From contig NZ_LBMU02000070.1 of NCBI RefSeq assembly GCF_001005085.2, positions 124,001 to 188,000 on the forward strand: DNA of 64,000 nucleotides, written 5' to 3'. The translations under genes were made by a program, and so were the position numbers. Of this stretch, positions 7,216-14,438 are shown one piece after another; positions within the stretch are counted from its first letter, which is position 1, and each line of letters opens with the position of its first letter. The DNA comes from Streptomyces humi (GTDB taxonomy: Bacteria > Actinomycetota > Actinomycetes > Streptomycetales > Streptomycetaceae). The notes below the pieces were generated by a model. The model had not been told where the DNA came from. It did not search any database and saw nothing but the letters and a program-made list of their open reading frames with translations.

Positions 7216-10200
7216 GCGCCCACCGGCTCCTCCGGTTCCCCGGCCTGGCCGGTGAAGGTGCGCCACAGTTCGGCGTACCGGCCGCCGCGGGCGAGGAGTT
7301 CCTCGTGGGTGCCGTCCTCGGCGACCCGGCCGTGGTCCATGACCACCACCCGGTCGGCGCGCGCCGCGGTGGTCAGCCGGTGAGCGACCACGAGCGTCGT
7401 ACGACGGCCCGCGAGACGGTCGGTGGCCAGGTTGACCTGCGCCTCGGTCGCCAGGTCGAGCGCCGCCGTCGCCTCGTCGAGGAGCAGCACGTCGGGGTCG
7501 ACGAGCTCCGCTCGCGCGAGCGCGATCAGCTGGCGCTGGCCGGCCGAGAGGTTCCGGCCGCGCTCGGCCACCTCGTGGAGGTAGCCGCCGTCGAGGGTGG
7601 CGATCATCTCGTGGGCGCCGACCGCGCGGGCCGCCGCCTCCACCTCGGCGTCGCCGGCCCCGGGCCGCCCGTACGCGATGGCGTCCCGGACGGTGCCGGG
7701 GAACAGGTACGCCTCCTGCGGGACCACCCCGAGACGGTGCCGGTACGAGGTGAGGTCCAGGTCCCGCAGGTCGGTGCCGTCGGCGGTGACCCGGCCGCTC
7801 GTCGGGTCGTAGAACCGCGCCACCAGCTTCACCAGGGTCGACTTGCCCGCGCCGGTCTCGCCGACGAAGGCGACCGTCTGCCCGGCGGGGATGACCAGGT
7901 CGACTCCGGTGAGGGCCGCGTCCCCCTGGTCGGCGGCGCCGTAGGCGAAGCGCACGTCCTCGAAGGCGATGTCGCCGCGCAGGGCGTCCACCTCGCGGGG
8001 CTGCTCGGCGGACTTCGTGGAGGTCGGCTCACGCAGCAGTTCCTGGATGCGGCCGAGGGAGACGGTCGCCTGCTGGTAGCCGTCGAAGACCTGGGAGAGC
8101 TGCTGGACGGGCGCGAAGAACAGGTCGATGTAGAGCAGGTAGGCGACCAGCGCGCCGGTGGTGAGGGTGGCCGCCTCGACCCGGTGCGCGCCGGCGATCA
8201 GCACGCTCGCCGCCGCCACCGAGGACAGCAGCTGCACGAACGGGAAGTAGACCGATATCAGGAACTGGCCCCGGATACGGGCCCTGCGGTAGCTCTCGCT
8301 GCGCTCGGTGAAGCGCCGGGAGCCGTCGCCCTCGCGCCGGAAGGCCTGGACGATCCTGAGGCCCGCCACCGACTCCTGGAGGTCGGCGTTGACCACCGAC
8401 ACCCGCTCGCGGGCGAGTTCGTACGCCTTCACGCTCGCCCGGCGGAAGAAGAAGGTCGCGACGACCAGCGGCGGCAGGGTGGTGAAGACGACGAGGGCCA
8501 GCTGCACGTCGATCACCAGCAGGGCGACCATGATGCCGAAGAACGTGACGACGGAGACGAAGGCCGTGACCAGACCGGTCTGGAGGAAGGTGGACAGGGC
8601 GTCCACGTCCGTGGTCATCCTCGTCATGATCCGGCCGGTCAGCTCCCGCTCGTAGTAGTCGAGTCCGAGCCGCTGGAGCTGGGCGAAGATCTTCAGCCGG
8701 AGCGAGTAGAGGACCCGTTCGCCGGTACGGCCGGTCATCCGGGTCTCGCCGGTCTGGGCGGCCCACTGCGCGAGCACCGCGAACAGCCCCAGCAGCGCGG
8801 CCGCCCACACCGCGCCCAGCGCCATCCGGGAGACGCCCTGGTCGATGCCGTGCCGGATCAGCACCGGCAGGAGGAGGCCCATGCCGGCGTCCACGGCCAC
8901 CAGACCGAGGCTCACGAGGAGGGGGGCGCCGAAGCCGCGCAGCAGGCGGCGCAGGCCGTAGGAGTCCTCGGGGCGGACGGCGCGGTCCTCGTCGATGTCG
9001 GGGGTGTCGGTCGCCGGGGGCAGGGCGTCCACCTGGGCGAGCAGTTCGGGGGTGGCCGGGGTGCCGGAGAGGGCGAGGTCCCGCGGCGTACGGTCGCCGG
9101 TCCACAGGCGCGGGGTCACACCGCGCTCGGCGTCGAACTCGGCGTCCAGTTCCTCCCGTACGGAGATGTCCTCGCGCGGCCCGGCGGGCAGGGCGTGCCC
9201 CGGCGAGACCCCGCCCAGTTCGTCGGGGTCGGTCAGCAGCCTGCGGTACAGCGCCGACCGCTCCTGGAGCTCCTCGTCGGTGCCGATGTCGGCGAGCCGG
9301 CCGTTGTCGAGGACGGCGATGCGGTCGGCGAGGTTGAGGGTGGAGCGGCGGTGCGCGACGAGCAGGGTCGTGCGGCCCCGCATCACGTGTCTGAGCGCCT
9401 CGTGGATCTCGTGCTCCACGCGGGCGTCGACGGCCGAGGTGGCGTCGTCGAGGACGAGCAGCCGCGGGTCGGTGAGGATGGCGCGGGCCAGGGCGACGCG
9501 CTGGCGCTGGCCGCCGGAGAGGGTGAGGCCCTGCTCGCCGACCTTGGTGTCGTAGCCGTCGGGCAGCTCGGCGATGAAGCGGTCGGCCTGGGCGGCTTGG
9601 GCGGCGGCGCGGATCTCCTCCTCGGTGGCGTCGGGACGGCCGTACGCGATGTTGGCGCGGACCGTGTCCGAGAAGAGGAACGAGTCCTCCGGGACCAGGC
9701 CGATCGCGGCCCGCAGCGAGTCGAGCGTCAGCTCACGGACGTCGTGGCCGCCGATCAGGACGGCGCCGTGGGTGACGTCGTAGAAGCGGGGGAGCAGGAG
9801 GGAGACCGTGGACTTGCCCGAGCCGGAGGAGCCGACGACGGCGAGGGTCTCGCCGGCGCGGATCTCGAGGCTCAGCCCCTGGAGGACCGGGCGCCCCTGG
9901 TCGTAGCCGAACGCCACGTCGTCGAACTCGACGGTGGCGGGCGCGTCGGCGGGGAGGGTCTTCGTGCCGTCCCTCATGGTCGGCCGGGTGTCGATCAGCT
10001 CCAGGACGCGTTCGGTGCCGGCGCGGGCCTGCTGGCCGACGGTGAGGACCACGGCGAGCATCCGGACCGGGCCGACCAGCTGGGCGAGGTACGAGGAGAA
10101 CGCGACGAAGGTGCCGAGGGTGATGTGGCCGCGTACCGCCAGCCAGCCGCCGAGCGCCAGCATGGCGACCTGGCCGAGGGCCGGGACGGCCTGGAGCGCC

Positions 10201-10955
10201 GGGGTGAACCTGCTGTTCAGCCGGATCGTGCGCAGCCGCCCGGCGAAGAGCCTGCGCCCGACCTCGCGGAGCTTGCCGGTCTCCTGCTCCTCCTGCCCGA
10301 ACCCCTTGACCACGCGTACGCCGCTCACCGCGCCGTCGACCACCCCGGCGACGGCGGCGGCCTGGGCCTGGGCGTACCAGGTGGCGGGGTGCAGCTTGGC
10401 GCGGCTGCGCCTGGCGATCCAGTACAGGGCCGGAGCGACGGCGAGGGCGACCAGCGTGAGCGGCGGCGACAGCCAGGCCATGATCGCGAGGGAGATCACG
10501 AAGAGGAGGACGTTGCCGATGGTCATCGGCAGCATGAAGAGCAGGCCCTGGATCAGCTGGAGGTCGCTGGTGGCCCGGCCGACGACCTGGCCCGTGGACA
10601 GTTCGTCCTGGCGCCGCCCGTCGAGCCGGGTGAGGGTGTCGTACATCTCCGTCCGCAGGTCGTGCTGGACGTCGAGGGCGAGCCGGCCGCCGTAGTAGCG
10701 CCGTACGTAGGTGGAGACGTAGACGAGGACGGCGGCCCCGATCAGCCCGCCGGCCCAGGGCGCCATCGACCGGCTGTGATCACCGATCACGTCGTCGATG
10801 ATCACCTTGGTCATGAGCGGTACGACGGCCAGCACGGCCATTCCGGCCAGCGAGGACCCGAGCGCGAGCACGACGTCCCTGGGGTGCCGCCAGGCGTACC
10901 CCGCGAGTCTGCGCGCCCAGCCACCCTGTCCCCGCTCCCCCTGTTGCCCCGCCAC
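7206..10955 (-). CDS. Fused heterodimer-type ABC exporter (two TMD-NBD halves)
   Basis: A 1249-residue protein with two complete exporter halves in the order TMD1-NBD1-TMD2-NBD2. NBD1 has Walker A GSSGSGKST, signature LSGGQ and Walker B LLVLDDATSAVD. NBD2 has Walker A GETGAGKST, signature LSAGQ and Walker B LLLDEATAALD. The catalytic Glu after Walker B is therefore Asp in NBD1 but Glu in NBD2, the asymmetry known from heterodimeric multidrug exporters with one degenerate ATP site. Both H-loop His are present. The GTG at 10955 follows GGAGGG by 6 nt and is preferred over upstream starts. Probably exports a lipid, drug or peptide from the membrane; the substrate is unknown. Its stop codon is in a 15-bp duplication. 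Confidence 0.9.
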   Translation of the reverse strand: MAGQQGERGQGGWARRLAGYAWRHPRDVVLALGSSLAGMAVLAVVPLMTKVIIDDVIGDHSRSMAPWAGGLIGAAVLVYVSTYVRRYYGGRLALDVQHDLRTEMYDTLTRLDGRRQDELSTGQVVGRATSDLQLIQGLLFMLPMTIGNVLLFVISLAIMAWLSPPLTLVALAVAPALYWIARRSRAKLHPATWYAQAQAAAVAGVVDGAVSGVRVVKGFGQEEQETGKLREVGRRLFAGRLRTIRLNSRFTPALQAVPALGQVAMLALGGWLAVRGHITLGTFVAFSSYLAQLVGPVRMLAVVLTVGQQARAGTERVLELIDTRPTMRDGTKTLPADAPATVEFDDVAFGYDQGRPVLQGLSLEIRAGETLAVVGSSGSGKSTVSLLLPRFYDVTHGAVLIGGHDVRELTLDSLRAAIGLVPEDSFLFSDTVRANIAYGRPDATEEEIRAAAQAAQADRFIAELPDGYDTKVGEQGLTLSGGQRQRVALARAILTDPRLLVLDDATSAVDARVEHEIHEALRHVMRGRTTLLVAHRRSTLNLADRIAVLDNGRLADIGTDEELQERSALYRRLLTDPDELGGVSPGHALPAGPREDISVREELDAEFDAERGVTPRLWTGDRTPRDLALSGTPATPELLAQVDALPPATDTPDIDEDRAVRPEDSYGLRRLLRGFGAPLLVSLGLVAVDAGMGLLLPVLIRHGIDQGVSRMALGAVWAAALLGLFAVLAQWAAQTGETRMTGRTGERVLYSLRLKIFAQLQRLGLDYYERELTGRIMTRMTTDVDALSTFLQTGLVTAFVSVVTFFGIMVALLVIDVQLALVVFTTLPPLVVATFFFRRASVKAYELARERVSVVNADLQESVAGLRIVQAFRREGDGSRRFTERSESYRRARIRGQFLISVYFPFVQLLSSVAAASVLIAGAHRVEAATLTTGALVAYLLYIDLFFAPVQQLSQVFDGYQQATVSLGRIQELLREPTSTKSAEQPREVDALRGDIAFEDVRFAYGAADQGDAALTGVDLVIPAGQTVAFVGETGAGKSTLVKLVARFYDPTSGRVTADGTDLRDLDLTSYRHRLGVVPQEAYLFPGTVRDAIAYGRPGAGDAEVEAAARAVGAHEMIATLDGGYLHEVAERGRNLSAGQRQLIALARAELVDPDVLLLDEATAALDLATEAQVNLATDRLAGRRTTLVVAHRLTTAARADRVVVMDHGRVAEDGTHEELLARGGRYAELWRTFTGQAGEPEEPVGAAR

Positions 10956-11099
10956 GCGGTGCCCTCCGTTCGCCCTGGTCTTCCGCATCGCCACAACGTC
11001 GCAACGCGGCCGGAAGCGGATTTCATCCCTCCGCAACAATTCTCGGGCACGAGACGGAGGAGCGTCGGTCCGAGGGCCTGGGCCCTGCCGGCCCGGGGC

Positions 11100-11475
11100 T
11101 CCTCCCGGCCGGGGCCGCTGTCGGCTTCGCGGGTGCCCGGGGTGAAGAAGGTGACGAGGTTGCCGTCCGGTCACGGAACAGCAGGGAGCGGTTGCCCCAG
11201 GGCACCGTGGTGGGCCGGTGACGAAGCCGGTGACGAAGCCGGTGACGAAGCCGGTCAGGTTCCGGTACACCCGGTCCACGCCGTCGACGCGGAACTCGAT
11301 GATCACGCTGTGGTTGTCCGGCGGGCGGGCCGCGCACGGGGCGAACGGCGGGACGGTGCGGGTGCCGGCGATCACGAGGGCCGCGCCCGCGGTCCCGAGT
11401 TCGGCGAAGTCCTCGGCGGCCCAGGTCGCGGACACTCCACGTCACCGCGTTCGCCGACCGTCTCGCGGCGCACGT
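11100..11475 (-). pseudogene. Frameshifted VOC (glyoxalase/bleomycin-resistance fold) protein relic
   Basis: Minus-strand reading shows a VOC-family C-terminal two thirds spread over three frames: TWAAEDFAELGTAGAALVIAG and DNHSVIIEFRVDGVDRVY in one, TTVPWGNRSLLFRD in the second, and PDGNLVTFFTPGTREA in the third. Each join is restored by adding one C (near 11212 and near 11169). Upstream of TWAAED the expected first strand is also scrambled. A 12-bp repeat adds extra FVTG units. The gene is thus inactive, or the assembly has two single-base errors. The whole gap 10956-11675 holds no intact gene; in 11476-11675 I see nothing. Confidence 0.7.
11214..11249. repeat. 12-bp tandem repeat in the VOC relic
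   Basis: Three exact 12-bp units GCCGGTGACGAA (11214, 11226, 11238) plus a partial fourth. On the minus strand they encode FVTG repeats in a place where VOC proteins normally have a single short loop. Confidence 0.85.
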
Positions 11476-11675
11476 CCGCCAGGTCTGGCCACGCGGGAAA
11501 ACCGGTGGCCCGGTGGTGCCGCGCGCCCCTACCGTGCCTGTGGACCACAACTCCCAGGCAAGGACGTGCCGTTGCACACCGTGTGAGACCTCCCGAGAGC
11601 TGAACTGTCGCGCGTCGCGCCTGCGTGCCGCGCTCTTTCCCGCTGCGGATTTCTCACTGAGACCGGTGTGTTCCT

Positions 11676-12224
11676 GTGCTCGACAACTGGGTCGTCATGC
11701 CCACCTGCCTGCCCCTCGTCCTGCGCCGCTGCCACGCGTGCGCGTCCCCGCGCTTCCGGGCGAACGGAAAGTTCCGTGTCAACGCCCACCACAAACTCAT
11801 CGACGCCTGGCTCCTCGTGCTCTGCGCCGGCTGCGGCCGGACCGCGAAGCTCACGGTCCTGGAGCGGACGGACGTGCGCTCCGTACCACCCCTGCTGCTG
11901 GACCGGCTGCATGCCAACGACCCCTCCCTGGCAGCCGAGTTGCTGCTGGATCCGGTGGTGCGGCGACGCAACCGGATCGCTCTCGACTGGGACGGGGCCT
12001 GGCGCCTCGACACCGGCGGCACGGGCCGTCCCGACCGGGAGGTGCTCGACGTCGCGGTGCGTTTCGCGGCGCCGATCCCCGTCCGGCCGGCGCGGCTCGT
12101 CGCCGAGGGCTGCGGTCTCGCGCGGGCCGACGTCGGGCGACTGATCGCGGAGGGGCGGCTCGTCTCGGCGGTCCGGCTGGACGGCCGGCTCTCCTGCGAC
12201 TTCACGTTCACGCTCAAGCGCTGA
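11676..12224 (+). CDS. DUF1062 family protein
   Basis: A 182-residue protein. The N-terminal half has two CxxC pairs (RRCHAC, residues 18-23, and VLCAGCGR, 49-56), typical of DUF1062 and suggesting a zinc-ribbon-like knuckle. The C-terminal part ends in a short HTH or S4-like segment (ARADVGRLIAEGRLVSAVRLDGRLSCDFTFTLKR) that resembles an RNA-binding S4 motif. It starts at GTG 11676 without a strong ribosome site. The function of the family is not known. It stands alone before a small hairpin. Confidence 0.75.
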   Translation: MLDNWVVMPTCLPLVLRRCHACASPRFRANGKFRVNAHHKLIDAWLLVLCAGCGRTAKLTVLERTDVRSVPPLLLDRLHANDPSLAAELLLDPVVRRRNRIALDWDGAWRLDTGGTGRPDREVLDVAVRFAAPIPVRPARLVAEGCGLARADVGRLIAEGRLVSAVRLDGRLSCDFTFTLKR

Positions 12225-12225
12225 C

Positions 12226-12244
12226 GTCCGGCCCGGCGCCGGAC
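12226..12244 (+). terminator. Short hairpin after the DUF1062 gene
   Basis: GTCCGGC and GCCGGAC arms (12226-12232 and 12238-12244) around 5 nt, directly after the stop codon. No T-run, as is common for Streptomyces terminators. Confidence 0.4.
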
Positions 12245-12314
12245 CGGATAACGGATCGTCAAAGCCATCGACTCTCGTACAACCATTCGTGCGAACTCGT
12301 GCGTCACATCGGGC

Positions 12315-13163
12315 ATGACTCACCGGATATCCAGACGTGCCCGCGCGCTGGCGGCGGTTGTCGGCGGGGCCGCGCTCACCGTGGGCGTGGCCTCGGCGCC
12401 CGCCTCGGCCGCCGCGCCCACGGTCAGCTGTACGTCCGCGAAGGCGGGCCTGGCCGCGAAGCTGAAGACGGACATCACGGCGGCCATCGCGAACCGCAGG
12501 GGGACGATCGCCGTCGGGCTGTACGACCGGTCCACGAAGACGACCTGCACACTTCGCTCCACCACCCACTACGACTCGGCCAGCACGGTCAAGGTCACCG
12601 TCCTCGCCACGCTGCTGTGGGACGCGAAGAAACACAACCGGTATCTGACCACCACCGAGCAGACGCTCGCCAAGGCCATGATCACCAAGTCGGACAACGA
12701 CGCGACCAGCAAGCTGTGGAGGCAGCTGGGTCTGACGAAGATCAAGGGCTTCCTGAGCGCCGCCGGCATGACGCAGACCACGCCGGGCGCGAACGGCTAC
12801 TGGGGCCTGACCCAGATCGACGTGCGCGACGAGCAGAAGCTGCTCGCCCTGGTCACCGCCAAGAACACCGTGCTCAGCGACAACGCTCGGGCCTACATCC
12901 TGAAGCTGATGGGGCAGGTCATCTCGTCCCAGCGGTGGGGCACCCCCTACGGCGCCCCGTCCGGTGTCGCCGTGCACGTCAAGAACGGCTGGCTACAGCG
13001 CGCCACGCACGGCTGGCGGGTGCACAGCCTCGGCACGTTCACGGGCGGCGGGCACGACTACCAGATGACCGTGCTGACCCAGGACAACAGCACGACGTCC
13101 TACGGCATCAACACGATCCAGGCCGTCGCGAAGGTCGTCCACAAGGATCTCAGGGCGTCCTGA
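12315..13163 (+). CDS. Exported class A beta-lactamase-like serine hydrolase
   Basis: A 282-residue protein with a signal peptide (residues 1-33, ending ASAPASAAA) and the penicillin-recognising triad: SxxK as Ser90-Thr-Val-Lys93, SDN at 126-128 and KNG at 223-225 in place of KTG. The order and spacing fit class A beta-lactamases and DD-peptidases. A typical omega-loop ExxLN is not evident, so penicillin hydrolysis is uncertain; a wall-related peptidase or esterase is equally possible. It opens a run of secreted proteins and seems monocistronic. Confidence 0.82.
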   Translation: MTHRISRRARALAAVVGGAALTVGVASAPASAAAPTVSCTSAKAGLAAKLKTDITAAIANRRGTIAVGLYDRSTKTTCTLRSTTHYDSASTVKVTVLATLLWDAKKHNRYLTTTEQTLAKAMITKSDNDATSKLWRQLGLTKIKGFLSAAGMTQTTPGANGYWGLTQIDVRDEQKLLALVTAKNTVLSDNARAYILKLMGQVISSQRWGTPYGAPSGVAVHVKNGWLQRATHGWRVHSLGTFTGGGHDYQMTVLTQDNSTTSYGINTIQAVAKVVHKDLRAS

Positions 13164-13242
13164 GGCTCCTTGGCCGGAAATCGGCCCGTCCCTTCATGAG
13201 GCGGCCTCCGGCCCGTCACCGTCGCGTCCTACGGTGACCGCC

Positions 13243-14283
13243 ATGCGCCTGCGAACCGTACTCGCCACCGTCACCGCCGGCCTGGCGGCGGCCACCTGTC
13301 TGTCCGCCGCCGGGCCCGCCACGGCCACGACCACCAACACCACGACGAACAGCGCCTGTTCGCCCTCGGTGTCCATCGACGGCTTCTCCGACGCCCTCGA
13401 CAAGACGACCTTCGGCGGCTACTTCGTCGGGAACCTGTCCGCGCTCGCCGTGGACAAGGACGGCTCCCTGGCCGCCCTGGCCGACCGGTCCTACCTCTTC
13501 GACCTGGACGCGAAGACGCTCGCGCCGGAGAAGGCCGTCGGGCTCGCCGACGAGAACGGCGCGGCGCTCGACTCCGAGGGCCTGGCCGTGGACCGGGACG
13601 GCACCCGGCTGATCACCTCCGAGACCGAGCCGTCCGTCCGGCGCTACTCGGCGGACGGCAGGATCCTGGACCGGCTCCCGGTGCCGTCGTCCCTGCTGGT
13701 GTCCCCCGCCGGGCGGGCCACCTCCAACCAGACCTTCGAGGGCCTGACCCTGCTGAACGGCGGCCGCACCCTGCTGGCCTCCATGGAGGACGCGATCTCC
13801 GGGGACACCCCCGGGACCGTCCGCTTCCAGACCTGGCGGCGCACCAGGGGCGACCACTTCGAACTGTCGGCCCAGTACGCCTACCGCACCGACGACCCGG
13901 CCCTCGGCGTCCCCGAGGTGCAGGCGCTGCCCGACGGCCGGCTGCTGGTCCTGGAGCGCGGCTTCACCTCCGGCGTCGGCAACACCGTCCGCCTCTTCCT
14001 CGCCGACCCGCGGCACGCCACGGACACCCGCGGGATCGGGAACCTGACCGGGCAGACGGGCGTCCACCTGATCAGGAAGACGCTGCTGACGGACATCGCG
14101 ACCTGCCCGTCGCTGGGCGCCACGGCCAGGCAGCCGCAGCCCAACCCGCTCCTCGACAACATCGAGGGCATGGTGGTCACGGGCCACGCGAAGGGCCGCT
14201 ACCAGGTCCTCCTGGTCAGCGACGACAACCAGAACGCGGCCCAGACGACCAGGTTCTACCGCCTGTCGGTCCGGGTGCGCTGA
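13243..14283 (+). CDS. Exported phytase-like esterase domain protein
   Basis: A 346-residue protein with a signal peptide (about 1-28, LAAATCLSAAGPATA) and a phytase-like beta-propeller domain. Typical elements are GGYFVGNLSALAVD, DSEGLAVDRDGTRLITSETEPSVRRYS, NQTFEGLTLLNGG, LEDAISG-like ASMEDAISGD, and NIEGMVVTG near the end. Proteins with this domain are annotated as having esterase-like activity, but the substrate is usually unknown. ATG 13243 is chosen; a GTG lies 9 nt upstream. A TACGGT -10-like hexamer ends about 7 nt before the ATG, so the message may be leaderless. Confidence 0.8.
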   Translation: MRLRTVLATVTAGLAAATCLSAAGPATATTTNTTTNSACSPSVSIDGFSDALDKTTFGGYFVGNLSALAVDKDGSLAALADRSYLFDLDAKTLAPEKAVGLADENGAALDSEGLAVDRDGTRLITSETEPSVRRYSADGRILDRLPVPSSLLVSPAGRATSNQTFEGLTLLNGGRTLLASMEDAISGDTPGTVRFQTWRRTRGDHFELSAQYAYRTDDPALGVPEVQALPDGRLLVLERGFTSGVGNTVRLFLADPRHATDTRGIGNLTGQTGVHLIRKTLLTDIATCPSLGATARQPQPNPLLDNIEGMVVTGHAKGRYQVLLVSDDNQNAAQTTRFYRLSVRVR

Positions 14284-14438
14284 CCGCCGGTCGCCCGCGC
14301 GGAGGGCGGCCCGCACCGGCCGCCGCCCGTGTGCGAGCGGCCCGCACCGGCCGCCCTCTTACCCACATCTCACCCACCCACAGGCCGTTCCCAGGATCAG
14401 CACAGCGCTCACCCATCGCGCCGCTGCATGTTGGGCTC

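Noticed and set aside
11214-11249. CRISPR or iteron in the 12-bp repeat
   Set aside because: Contiguous coding-type repeat inside a decayed gene, no replication genes nearby.
7089-11603. Open frame of about 1500 codons on the plus strand opposite the ABC exporter
   Set aside because: It mirrors codon third-position GC of the exporter gene; composition is Gly/Asp/Arg/Val shadow and no family motif appears.
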